From Toxonevra muliebris (lineage: Eukaryota; Arthropoda; Insecta; Diptera; Pallopteridae), in the NCBI GenBank assembly GCA_963691655.1, contig OY829329.1, positions 50,569,279 to 50,633,278 on the forward strand: a stretch of DNA of 64,000 bases, written 5' to 3'. The translations under genes and the position numbers were made by a program. The notes beneath the pieces were generated by a model that had not been told where the DNA came from, searched no databases, and saw only the letters and a program-made list of their open reading frames with translations. This document shows positions 34,690 through 46,142 of this stretch, in pieces (positions within the stretch are counted from its first letter, which is position 1; each line of letters starts with the position of its first letter).

Positions 34690-36331
34690 GACATGAGAAA
34701 TTCATTCGGAAACACTAGGAATTATTCGCGAAACCCATGCAGAGCAGTATAATCTACATATTCATTCTCTACTCTATGCAGACGACTTGATTCTTCTAGC
34801 CGATAGCACTACAAGTCTCCAAAAGGCCCTAGACGCCCTGAAAATGTTCTGTACTAGTAATAATCTCATAGTAAATGCTAATAAATGCAAAGTCGTAGTT
34901 TTCAAGGCGGCAGATAGACTTTCAAGAAGTCTTAGTTTTAAGTTCGATCAAACAGAATTGGAACTAGTCAAAGAGTACACTTATCTGGGTAGACCATTCT
35001 GTAGTTCTGGGTTATTCCTCAATACCACTAAACAAATGGTGTCCAAAGCAAACTCCGCAATGTCACAAGTTAAACATATTCTCATTAAAACTAAAATGCA
35101 ATCGCATAGCTCACGAGTTTACCTCTTCAACAGTCTTATATTAAGTGTTCTGTTATATGGATCGGAAGTTTGGGCTCTGAACTACCCAGATTGCTTAGAA
35201 AAAACGCAAACTAGGTTTTTCAAGTCGTTGTACTTTCAAAACAAATCTACTCCAAATTACATTGTTCGAAGAGAATTCAAACTAAACAACCTAATTATTA
35301 CTACATCGGTCAACAGAGCCGGAAACTATTATGTAAAATTTTGAACATGGATGTGAATAGATTCCGTAAAAGATGTCTAATTGCTCTAATCAAATTATAG
35401 GCTTCTGCTGCAAAACATTATGAAGTGCAACTGGTTTTCGTTATTAAAAAACTACCTCTGCCAGGTTAATAACGAACATCTGCTGGGTAACGCTGATCCG
35501 CATACTCTCCAGCGAGAGTTGAACACAATCACTTGTGATTGATAATAATAATAATATGGATAATTGATAATATGGACACCAGCCTAATCATGAGCTCTAA
35601 CTATGTCCCAAACTACAAATTCTTAGGAACTGGTTCAATAACTAGCATCAACGCTCCAATTCAGAAAATTAGACTTGATTTTCAATTACGAACAGCTACT
35701 CCAGAAGTTTTGTTTTAACCATTAATCACATGTCTCATAGAAATAATCCAAATTACACCTGTTCTATTTGTAACATAGCAGAAGAAGAAACCCTCTTTCA
35801 TAATATACGTAAACTAGTCGGTCCCAGTAAGGTCCTAGTAAGGTCCCAGTAACTGGGGCTATTTTTTTGCAGAAGAAATCTCTTTATGAAAAAACAAATA
35901 TCAAAAGAGAACCTAACAACTCACTCGTTGGTGTTTGTTTTGTTATTTGTGTATGCAGATAATTCGTTAGATAATTCTGAGAGATGCCGTTACTCATCTC
36001 TTCCTTCTCTCCCGCTCTCATCTTGTATTTACTCCCGCTTCAGCAATGATTTTTACAACGATGAATGCAATGCTTTGTTCAATTAGCGAATTTTAAAAAA
36101 CTTCCGACGCTAATATTTTGGAATTGGCTAAACCGATTTTAATATGATAGTGTAGCACTTCTGGATCTTCTGGAATAAAAATGTGGTTACACTAATAAAT
36201 GTATAAATGCCCCATATACGAAGAATACCGAACTCGCTTTCTGCAAAAACATTTTATGTCAAATCAAATCCCACTAGACATTGTCAATGAATCTCAATTA
36301 AATGATTTGTATCTCTTTTTTGTATATGGTA
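34690..36331 (+). pseudogene. Non-LTR retrotransposon reverse transcriptase and C-terminus, decayed
   Basis: The plus strand reads SLLYADDLILLADSTTSL near 34760 (the YADD catalytic box), then VNANKCKVVVF, EYTYLGRPF, and SLILSVLLYGSEVW in a 185-codon open piece to 35344. After several stops and shifts, conserved C-terminal sequence appears: LDFQLRTATPE near 35680 and a zinc-knuckle start CSICNIAEEETLFH near 35760-35810. About 390 bp of unrelated sequence (roughly 35812-36195) then intervenes, and the knuckle resumes as KCPIYEEYRTRFL at 36200. The frame finally runs into the foldback element at 36332. The clade is uncertain (it lacks an evident RNase H). Dead copy. Confidence 0.75.
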
Positions 36332-38250
36332 CAAGGATGCCAACTCATTTTATCTCTCTCCTCGATAACCTTCGAGAAATTCACCGATTTTCGATCGAAT
36401 TCCCCGCATTGGTATAATTTCATATTATAACAGCGCTACACGCACTTTCCATATAAAAATGAGTGTTATTTTAAGGCTACCCTGAACTTTCTCGGTCCAA
36501 AACTTAACCAATTTTTATGGTAGATTAATAGAAACGTACTTTCCAACTCCGGAATTCTTCACATATAAGCTTTAGCCCACTTTTGGACATCAAAGTTCTC
36601 AACAGACATGGGATTTCTTTTGACTCAAATAAAAAATGTCAAAAACTTTGTTTTGAGAAAAATGGGTTCAAAGTTTTGACTATCGGTTTTTAATATATAA
36701 AATATACTTCATCTTCTTTATGATGGCTGACCATAATTTGTAAGTTTACAGATTAGTCAGCAATGATTAAGAGTTAATAATCAGGAGGTGCTGGTCGAAG
36801 GCATAGCTAAGCCTTTCTGAATGGCCGAAAGGAAAGTCTACGAACCGAGCGACTGTTTCGGCCTGACTGAAACTCGCCGCTATAATCATCTACATCTACG
36901 AAAGCACTCTGCGTTCTCTAAAATTTTTACAAAATACTTTCGAAATATAACACTATGGAACAATTTGAGGGTCAATGTCTCGGGATAAAACCAAACCAAT
37001 CACAAACAATAATATTTGACCTCAGTAACAAAAGTCCTGATCCCTTTTTGCTCTAGTACGTCACAATTTTTTTTTACAGTGGTTTGAAATTTTGATTTTT
37101 TGATCGAGTCAAATAATGAGAAAAATCATATGTAAAATTTTACTTAAGGTGGTTCTTGTCTTGGGTAACCTATATTAAAATTTTCCAAAAAATATTTCCT
37201 TAGAAGATTTTAACCCTCTAACTCCCACCAGTATTGGTAATTTTGGACCTTTTTCTTAAAAACTCCTTAAAAGCTAAGTTAAAGGGGAAACCAAGGGTTA
37301 AAACCTTCCACAATAATATTTTTCGGAAAATTTCACTAAGGGTCACCGAAGACAAGTAGCCTCTAGGAGTTAAAAGTAACACATAAAAAAACGAAATTAA
37401 GTGTTAAGAAATTTATTTGTAAGCATTATTAGTAATATCCTTTTAATATGTGCTGTAAGTATGCAACGTAGAAACTTTTAGCAGCAGAGAATCATTTAAT
37501 TATATTGTAACCGTGCGGTGATCACGGCCCCTCATACGCCAATATTAGTTCAGTGCTTAAACAACCTTACCTGCGATGGGATAACGTGAAATGGCAGCAG
37601 ATATAACAAAATTTATTGATATTTTGGAAAACTTCATTATAAAGGATATTACTTTGCAATATATGCTTACAAATAAATTTCTTAATACTTGATTTCGTTT
37701 TTTATGTGTTAACTTTAACTTCTAAAGGCTATTTGATTTTGGTGACCCTTAATGAAATTTTCTGGAGAATATTTTTGTGGAATAGTTTAACCCTTTACCT
37801 CCCCTAAATCCTAGCTTTTAAGGAGTTCTCGAAAGGGCCCAAAATGACCCATACTGGTGAGAGCATGGGTTAAAATGTTCTAAGGAAATATTCCTCGGAA
37901 AAATTTTAATATAGGTCGTCCAAGACAAGGTTTGGTTTTGTCTCGAAAATATGTGTTGCACTGTGTATTACTTTCAAATAGCACACTTTTTTAAAAATCG
38001 GTTTCTCCAAACCAATAAATTGCAGGGTCTGCTTAAGAAAAAATTAAGATTTTAAGACCCAAAATATGAAATATTTCATAAGTTAAACATTTTACATTAC
38101 ATACAATTTGACAAAAAATATTGTACAGACTTTAATTACTAACAGCTGAAAGACTTCAAATTCCCCGCAAAAAACAGCTCATTCCCCGATTCCCCGTACA
38201 AAGTAAAATTCCCCGCAAATCGGGGAATTCGTCGCAAGTGGGCATCGTTG
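36332..38250. mobile_element. Foldback element, copy 1 (1919 bp)
   Basis: Perfect 8-bp duplications ATATGGTA at 36324-36331 and 38251-38258. The tips are CAAGGATGCCAACTCA and the complement of CAACGATGCCCACTTGC. Inside, arms of about 400 bp (around 37145-37430 and 37660-37930) are reverse complements with scattered differences, separated by a single-copy centre of about 220 bp containing GGTGATCACGGCCCCTCATA. A second copy lies at 46143-48724 in opposite orientation. hAT-like tips and duplications plus long internal palindromes suggest a nonautonomous element. No protein frame. The site GGCCTGAC at 36860-36867 is the empty counterpart of an insertion in copy 2. Confidence 0.85.
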
Positions 38251-38258
38251 ATATGGTA

Positions 38259-39960
38259 TACCTTAAACCAAAGATTTTTTGTTAGCGAAAATTAAATATT
38301 AACTTTATAGTGTAAAAAGAAAACAAAGAAAATGTACATATATATCTCACGTACTTATAAGCCAATCATTGTTATAGCTTAGCTAAAGAACAATTAATAA
38401 AAAAATAAATTTCAAACAACCGAAATGTCTGAATTCGCTAGTTTGTGCCAGTATATTTAAGGAAATCTCAGGACTTCTGTTGCTGTGATAAATGGAAGTC
38501 CACAGACTTTGTAGAACATATTTTCGAAATTTATCGTATATGAATAATTTACGAACTATTCAAGCCATACGCCACAGCTGATATATTTAGTAAGACCCAC
38601 GGTTTTGTTCCACTGTGCTTGCATTACTGCACAATCACATACAAACAAACTCATGAAACTTATGTCCCCATATAACTCGTCGCCCTATTTTCATATATTT
38701 TTTGCATGTGTGTTCATCATCTTTTTTTTTAGCTTTGAGTGTATTTTTTTATTAGATTTTTTATTTTTTTTATTAGATTTCCACACTTGCTACACTATGC
38801 TTTATTGGTTTAGATGCAATTTCTTTTTTTTATTTATGAGGGGGCAAAAATGTAAAGTATAAAGTAAATAAAAAAAAATATCAGAAGAAAAAAGTGAATC
38901 TCAAGAATTTTGTTTGCTTTTCGCATACATTCTTCAGCAGAATCTTCGGAGTCACACACAAACATACACGCACACTCAAACATACACAGATATGCATATA
39001 CATATTTCAAGTGCACAAGGCATATTTTTGCGAGTCATTCCCTTTTCCTCCCCTTTTCCGCTTTCAATCTCTTTACTTCAGACTCAGCGTGCAGTTATGT
39101 GCACATATTAAAAAGCAGTTGTAAAGTGGCCAAAGACATTGACATTGGCCATGATTCAGATATGCGATTGGGGAGTAGCAGAGGGTTAAACAAGTGCGAG
39201 AAAATTCGAATTGCAACAGAAATTTTAGCGTTGGTGGCGTTTGGCGTCTAAAATCAATTCAATTGCCATTTCGCTGCCAGACGATAGCGTTGTAAAATGT
39301 CAAACGATATCCCCCGTTTCACTTTTGCGCGCGTGTGTGTGTGTTTAAAGCTTTGTTTTTATTTCAAAACAATAAGATTGATTAAAGAAGTAAAAGGCGT
39401 TTGGAATTTTGTGCAATATGTGTTTGGCATCGTAGACATTGTAAACAATTTTTACCCTTATTATCGTTTTCGTCGTCGTTGTCGTCGGCGGTGCAATATA
39501 ATGTCACTCGACGTAGTTAGTGTAGTGGTGGGCGACAGTAGCAGCCACAAAAATGTCGCCAGTTAACAAACATTGCAAGGAATTGCTATTTTCTGACCCC
39601 TTTTCTTATTTCGTTTTATTTATTTCTCTTTTGTATGTTTGTGTGAAGTTTTAGAAAGTTTTCTTTGTTTGGTGTCATAAATGCAACATTTAGCAACAGC
39701 AGCGGGACAACAGCAGCGATGGAATTACAATTTTAATTTCAACTTTTGCTGCGCGAAGTTAAAAAAAAAAATGTTTATTCTGCCTGTTTTTGATTGGCTA
39801 TGTTTTTTTTTTGTTAGGACTTATGCTTTTTAGTTAATATTAGAACGATGTTGCCATATTCTCACAAAAACTTCTTAGAATTCGTAATTTTTTCCCAGTG
39901 TTCACATTAAGCTTAAACTTTTTAAAGTTATAAACCACTTGCCATATGATTCGCTTGTAA
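38259..39960. other. Gene-free stretch
   Basis: AT-rich with T runs (38722-38770), ACACA/CATACA runs near 38950-39000, a TG run near 39335-39345 and GTCGTC repeats near 39470. Overlapping frames at 38894-39251 are repeat-driven. No gene recognised. Confidence 0.45.
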
Positions 39961-40213
39961 ATCATTAAGCTCGTTTTAGTCTGAGATTAGCTTGTATTTA
40001 GCGAGACAGATATGCTTTTATTTAGAGAGACGAGCCTTTATTTAAAAGCTAATATTTTAGGAAAAATTGTTTTAAATTATTTTTTGGTTTTGTTGAAAAC
40101 TTATAAAACGTGTAGAAAACATAAAAAATAGGAAAAAAAAAAAATTGTTCTCCATGTATTTTCTTTGTGAATTTTATGAAAAATTTGGGTGGTAACATTT
40201 TTTTTTTTTTGTG
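39961..40213. repeat. Minisatellite relic and A-rich repeat
   Basis: 39965-40050 contains CGAGCCTTTATTTAnAGAGA units like those at 34085-34395. 40080-40200 is A-rich degenerate repeat, and part of it (ACTTATAAAACGTGTAGAAA) reappears at 40927-40970 on the other side of the retrotransposon fragment. Confidence 0.4.
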
Positions 40214-40950
40214 AAAACGTTGTAGGTAGGTTAGGTTGGAGTAGCAGCCTTCTACTTGAAAGCACAATAATTACGCTCATTGTGATACCTCAGTACGGGG
40301 ATTCCATAATGAATTTGGCTATGTCCTTAATATTTATCGATGATAGCTCGGACAGGCTAGTGAAGAAAGGTGAGTCCAGAAGTTTTAGTCTCCTCCTGGC
40401 CAGGGATGGGCATTCGCACATGAAATGGAGGACTGTTTCTTCCTCCTCCTCAGAGCCGCAGTCTCGACAGGAGTCATTGAATGGCAGTTCTAGTCTTGCA
40501 GCATGTCTCCCCATTATGCAGTGTCCCGTGAGCACCGAAGTCGTAATGCTGATAGAGTTTCTGCAACGGTTGAGTAGCTGTCTTGTCTGTCTATTGTCCA
40601 TAGTGGTCCATGTTAGCCTGGTAATACTACAGGTATGCTCCGCTACCCAGGATCTTTTTGCTTCCTTAAGGTAGTTTTGCTTAATGGGTGATTTAATAGA
40701 CGTAAGAGGGACACCAATTGTTCAGGAAAGTGATATATCTGTAAGCTGCGAGCCCTGTTTTGCTAACTCGTCGGCATTGCAGTTACCTGAAATATCCATA
40801 TGTCCAGGCACCCAATATAGGTGGACCTGCGAGTGACTCGACGAAATGTTGAGTGAAGATCGGTTGTCAAGAACAAGCTTTGATGTAGTGAAAACACCAG
40901 CAATATACTTGATTGCTGCTTGGCTGTAAAAACTCATAAAACGTGCGGAA
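40214..40950 (-). pseudogene. RNase H and C-terminal end of a non-LTR retrotransposon
   Basis: On the minus strand an RNase H fragment (YSQAAIKYIAGV, then HLYWVPGHMDISGNCNADEL) runs from about 40935 to a stop near 40719. The same frame continues to VLTGHCIMGRHAARL, CRDC, and TVLHFMCECPSLARRRLK, ending at 40290. Only one stop interrupts this frame, so the copy is younger than the one at 23525-24310. The 3' end has the AACCTAACCTACCTAC-type tail (plus strand GTAGGTAGGTTAGGTTGGAG at 40223). Upstream domains are absent. The clade is an RNase H-bearing one such as LOA or I. Confidence 0.85.
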
Positions 40951-41084
40951 AACACAAAAAATCTAAAAAAAAGATTTTTTCCACGTACTCCACAGAGGGG
41001 CGGGGGGGCTATAGGGGCTGAAGCCGCGCCTCCATTCAGACTACATTAAATCTACAATTTCAACGCCAGCTTATAAATGTCTTA

Positions 41085-42460
41085 CTTTTGGATTGAATTT
41101 TGTACTGAATTTTAGTCTATTATGGGTTAAATTTTTCGGTTTTTGCACGTTTTTGATCTGAATTCTGGTTTGATTGTTAGTCAGAATTTTGTTTTATTTT
41201 AGTTTGAATTTTAATCGGAATTCGGTTTGAGTTTTAATCCATGTTTGGTCTAAATTTTGATTTGCTTTCCAGTGTTTTCAGACCAGCGTTTGATCTGATT
41301 TCTGGTCTAAATTTTGGTTTGCTTTTAATTTATATTTGGTGTCTTTTTAGCCTTAGTTCTAATCTAACTCTTAGTTTTAGTTGTGGTCAATATTTTTGTC
41401 TGAATTGGCTTGATTTTGATACTATTTTGGTCTGAATTTCGGGTCAAAATCGTTCAGAACTTTGTTTTAAAATTTGGTCTGAATTCGTCTGGAATTTTTG
41501 TCTAGTTTTTGTTTAATTTAAGTTAAAGTTTTTGATCTGAATTTTGGGTTACTTTCGTTCGGTATTTGGTGTCTTTTTGGCCTAAAGTTTTGTCTAACTA
41601 TTGGTCTGAGTTGTGGTCTAAATTTTGTTTTGAATTTTGAAATGTATTTTAAAACTGATTTTGGATTTGATTCGGTCTGAATTTTGGGTTTTTAGTCTGA
41701 ATTTTGACCTAAATTTGATCTGATTTTAGTTGGGTTTCGTTGAAATTTTGGTCCGATTCGTGGTCTGAACATTGTTTCTTTTCAACTGGTTGTTGCCCGG
41801 TACCCGAAAGCATGTACGGATCTCGTTGAAATTTAAAATGTATTGGTTTTTTGGTCAAATTAAGATATATTTACATTTTAAGTAATGTATAACAGGCTTA
41901 AAGAACATATTTAATTTTTCATAAAAATTAAGGGCTCACCACCAGGCTGATATTAATAGTGATTTCGATGCTAAGAGTGAAATGAGTATATATTTTAAAA
42001 ATTCGTTTAAAGTATTATCCAAATCAACTATTATCTTAATTTAATTTTTTTTCGGGTTTTTATTTTGACCAAAAATGACTCAAAAAATAGAGATGTATCA
42101 AATTGTATCATCAAAATTTTTTCTCAAAGGAAATTAAAATTTCCTTCAAATTGTTTTCTCAAAATAGATCATTTAACAATATAAATCCATCAGAAAAGTC
42201 ATAATCAAGATTTATCCAGATTTTTTATCAGAATTTGGTTCTTTTCTTGGTTTGAACTTCGATCTGAAGTATTTGAATTTGATCGAAATTTCCGCCTAAA
42301 TTTATATCCAATTTTAGTTTGAATTTTGGTCTCAGTTTTTTTCCAGTTATCTTTTAATTTTTGATCTGTAATTGATAAAATTTTTGCACTAGTTTTTGGT
42401 CTAGGACTGGGTTTTGGTCGATAGTGAGTCTGATATTTATCTTTTAATTTAGTAAAATCA
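41085..42460. repeat. Degenerate satellite, GGTCTGAATTTT orientation
   Basis: A loose 11-13 bp unit (GGTCTGAATTTT, TTTGGTCTAAATTT and variants) recurs dozens of times at 41090-41790 and 42215-42460, with a more ordinary AT-rich gap between. The same unit in reverse complement fills 50165-51770. No coding sequence; apparent frames are repeat-driven. Confidence 0.75.
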
Positions 42461-43919
42461 GCCGCCCCCCTCTCAAACCCAAGTCCTAGAACCGCCACTG
42501 CCCCTTACCTTACCATTTTTAAAAAAATCATAAAAACAATGATATCACAAAAGTTCGACATGACCCGAAAAAATGATCTGTGATAAGCATCAAAAACAAC
42601 TCTAGAAAAATCATACAAGAACTCAGAAATTTTTTTTTAGGCCCATCTAAAGCTTTAAAGTGAAGTTTAATATACTCTAAATTAGTTAATCAATATAAGG
42701 AACTAATCACTTCTTGGAGTCAAGCACTTGGCATAGGCCTAAATGGTCCTAGGAACGTTCAACGGGGAAGGATTTTTTATTTAGTTATTGATTTCGATTT
42801 GTGTCTGCCCGAAACAAAACATTTCACAGTTTTTCACTTCTCTAACCAAACCAAATTTAAAATATTCCTCGTTTTCTTATTCAGGGTGGCAACATTGCAT
42901 GCAATACAATCTTAATTTTACACTTTGTTGGTTGCTATCAAAAAAAAAAAAAAAAAAACAATAAGCTATATGTAGACTCACTGTCTCCCCTGCTGTAAAT
43001 GATATCACAAAAGTATAAGGGTGGCAAATTACATGCACTTATTGCTGATGGTGATCAATCATTTCAAGTCAACTTGGCTTGGCAAAATGCATTTACTTTT
43101 ACATTGTATTGTTGTTTCGCTTTTCTTTTCTTTTTTTTTTTTTGGCTGCAAACGTGACAATTTGGCAAATGAACTCATTAAGTTGACATTTCAACTGACA
43201 GATTTCTATATTTCCGAAAAAAAAAATCAAAAGGAAATTAAGAATTGTTAAGTTAAATCACATATATGCAAGGTACTAAGAAATAAGTTTTCCATTGTAA
43301 ATTTAGTTTACTTAAATGCATTGGCGATGGAATGCTGAGTCATATGACATAAGTGAGGAAAAGGAAAGTTCTGAAAGCCTAAACGAGTTTTGAGCTTTTT
43401 GTTTATCTGTAATCTGGTAGTATGTCCTAACTTTAATTGGTTTCAATTTTTTTTATTGATTGAAAGTTAAACTTATTAAGTATTAATACAAAAAACACGA
43501 AATCAACCTACGTGATTCAGTTTGAAGAGGCCATCGTAGGCGAACACTTCAAGCTATTGTCCCTTAGTGGAACCTTCCTCCTCTTCGTCTTCGTCTAAAT
43601 TTTCTTTCCAATTTCCCATCTGCATTTATAATATCTATTTGTCTCCTCCTACATATTTAGTTGTGTTTTTTATTTCGGAACTCAATTATAAATTCAGCGC
43701 ACATATTTTCTTGGTATAGCTCTTTTTAAAATTCTATTTTTTTTCTTGTTTTTTCTCTACAATTAAATTCAGTTAATTATTTATCTTTGCGTAAATCTCT
43801 GGTCCTTAGGAAACAAACAAACAAATAGAAAAAGCAAAAATACAGAAACAAATAAAAATAGATTAAAAGAAAAGAACACTGTAGAAAAAATACTTAATTT
43901 ACAAACTAAAATCTCCCAA
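42461..43919. other. Gene-free stretch
   Basis: ATGATATCACAAAAGT occurs at 42539-42554 and again at 43000-43015, a 16-bp direct repeat. A poly-A run lies near 42940-42958 and T runs near 43130-43142. No gene or element boundary can be fixed. Confidence 0.4.
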
Positions 43920-44005
43920 AGGGCAAGACTTGAACACGCGCCGCTTCGCTTTTCCCATAACACGCAGCAACCAACCAAGTATGAATACTTAGGGATTTTC
44001 TGTGC
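43920..44005 (-). other. tRNA-like segment (pseudogene or SINE head)
   Basis: Read on the minus strand, TACTTGGTTGGTTGCTGCGT resembles a D-arm with an internal A box. About 35 bases further, GTGTTCAAGTCTTGCC resembles a B box and T-arm. A clean cloverleaf with paired acceptor stem could not be drawn by eye, so this may be a decayed tRNA-derived sequence or chance. Confidence 0.25.
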
Positions 44006-44507
44006 GTTTTTTTTTTTTTTTTGTCTTCCGCAATTCAATTTTAATTGCTCCGTCAGCCCCGACCGACAGCTTGCTTCTTGGCTTTGACTGTTTCTGTTGA
44101 TGGTTTTGGTTGTCTAAGAAAAATCTTCACAAATCTTTACGCTAATTCTTTTCTCTGTTTTGTTTGTAATTGCATGTAATTTAATGCAAATTACATTGAA
44201 AAATAAAGTAAAATATCGTGGAATTAATTTGATGTGTTACGCTTTTTTATTTCATTTTTTTTTTTCTTCTAAATGTTGTCAAAGTCATGAAGGACGTTTT
44301 TATTTGTTTCGTAGAAACTAAAGGTATACACATATGTACATACATAAATAAATACTGTATTTATAAATGGAAATATATTTATGGAAAAATAGGATGGGCT
44401 GAAAAAAAAAATGTTTAAAAAAAATTTAGTCGAAGTTTTATGAATGTAAATCAAACTTTTAGTTGTTGTAAAAATTTGTAAATAAAATTATTTCTATACA
44501 AAATTGT
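44006..44507. other. Gene-free AT-rich stretch
   Basis: Nothing recognisable besides T runs (44009-44023, 44256-44268) and short CATA repeats near 44330. Confidence 0.4.
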
Positions 44508-44509
44508 TA

Positions 44510-45262
44510 CACCCAGAAAAATACCCAGCTCTAGAACAAAGAAAAAGTTTCCTCAATTTAAAACCACGAAAATTTCTCTCGTTTATGTAAATTTTCCTCA
44601 AAATGAAGAAAAATGTGCTCCTTTCATGCAACCATGGTGTTCAATTTGAAGTAAGTTTTTTCTTCATTTTTGGAAATTTAATTGCGGTGCTGCCCACCAA
44701 TTGAAATCAAATCCCAAGTTTCAATAAAATTGTTAAAACTAAAATTAAAGAAAAGTAAGATAAAAAAGTAAATAAAACACAAGAAAATATGGGTGTGGTA
44801 AATGGGCATCTTCAAATATAATTTTTTTCTAAAACTTAGTCCTTACAACGCGTCTCTGCATAAAATTTTAACTCAAGAGCTTTTAGGAATTACTTGGTCT
44901 ATTGTTAACATAAATGCGCATGGAACAATGGACGTTTCCATACACCTGTTTTTTCCAAAATTTAGTCGCGCCAGCATATAAAAATTCAGGCACCATTTGG
45001 CTGCAAAACAAAAGTATCAAAATACCATAAAAGAACAAATTACCATATTTAGAATAAAATCAGGTGGCATCATTAAACTTACATATTCTTTGTTTATAGA
45101 AAATGTAAGAAAGAGACGAATATACCAAAAATGTTTTCCATACAAAATTTATGTATTTACAAAAAACTAGCTTTACTCTTTTCGCGTACGCTTTGTTTTT
45201 CTTTTGAATTTTTAAGTCGGCGTCTCTATTTCAAGCGAAGTGGTTTGTGGCTATTGATATAA

Positions 45263-45294
<32 letters not shown>

Positions 45295-45776
45295 TGTGAA
45301 AAAAATAAAATATATTCAAAAGATATAAATTTCAATAAAGTTCAATTTATAATTTTTTGGTGGCCATAAGGATCTTTAGATCAATTCAAAGAGACGATGC
45401 CTGTAGTGTTTGTAAAAATACGTATGAATGTAAACCTTAATTCTTATTAAAAATAAAATAATAAATGAATACAAGTAAAAAAAAACATTATTTCTATGCC
45501 TTTTAATTAAAACAACATTGTAGAAAATATTCCATAAATTGAGGATTTCTTTTCCAAAAAGTAAATTGACTTTAATTAATGGAAAATTATTCCTCAAACT
45601 GAGGAAAATTTTACCTAAATTTTATACAATTTCTCATATTTGAAAAATATTTCCTCAACTCAATAAAATTTTATATATCTAAATGAGGAAACCGTTTCTA
45701 TGGCGCCAAATCATTCCCATTTTCCCTCAATTTTATAGCCGTTTTTCTTCGAACCAAGTAAGTATTTCTCTGGGTG
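44510..45776. mobile_element. TA-flanked element with CACCCAGARAAATAC ends (1267 bp)
   Basis: The ends CACCCAGAAAAATAC (44510) and the complement of CACCCAGAGAAATAC (ending 45776) are inverted and flanked by TA on both sides (44508-44509, 45777-45778), the target of Tc1/mariner elements. Inside both ends, TTCCTCAATTT and its complement occur many times (44550-44660 and 45530-45760). An AT dinucleotide run lies at 45271-45293. No transposase frame. Confidence 0.65.
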
Positions 45777-45778
45777 TA

Positions 45779-46134
45779 GCGAGCAAATAATGTTTTTAAT
45801 CGTGATTAAATTTGATTGGAAATTATTGAATAATTGTGGTTATTCGCGATTAAAATTACTCACAGAGGTTTAAGCAATTTTATTAACTAGTATTATATAA
45901 AAAAAGAAAAAAAATTATTCGTAAATAAAAAATTTTTAAAAGTTTTTAATCGTGATTAAATTTGAAAATTTTGATTATTCGTTAAAAAGTCAGTTGATTT
46001 GAAATATATAAAAGTTGTGTTTAAAATTCAAATCCAATGCTTTTAACCGATGTCACTACTCTGCAACAGTGATAGTCATTTATCACAAATATCGCTTTAA
46101 AATGGAAGAAAGCTTTTGCACTGAACTAAATGTG
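45779..46134. other. Short stretch with repeated TTTTTAATCGTGATTAAA
   Basis: TTTTTAATCGTGATTAAATT occurs at about 45793 and again near 45943, each containing the palindrome TTTAATCnnGATTAAA. No gene. A small plus-strand frame (46015-46197) runs into the foldback element. Confidence 0.4.
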
Positions 46135-46142
46135 ATACAAAT

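Noticed and set aside
42539..43015. 16-bp direct repeat ATGATATCACAAAAGT as a target duplication around a retrotransposon
   Set aside because: The 445 bp between the copies have no poly-A tail, retrotransposon-like sequence or inverted ends, so the repeat may be coincidental or part of an older duplication.
43920..44005. Functional tRNA gene
   Set aside because: A-box-like and B-box-like sequences are present, but the acceptor stem does not pair and no anticodon loop is clear; listed only as tRNA-like.
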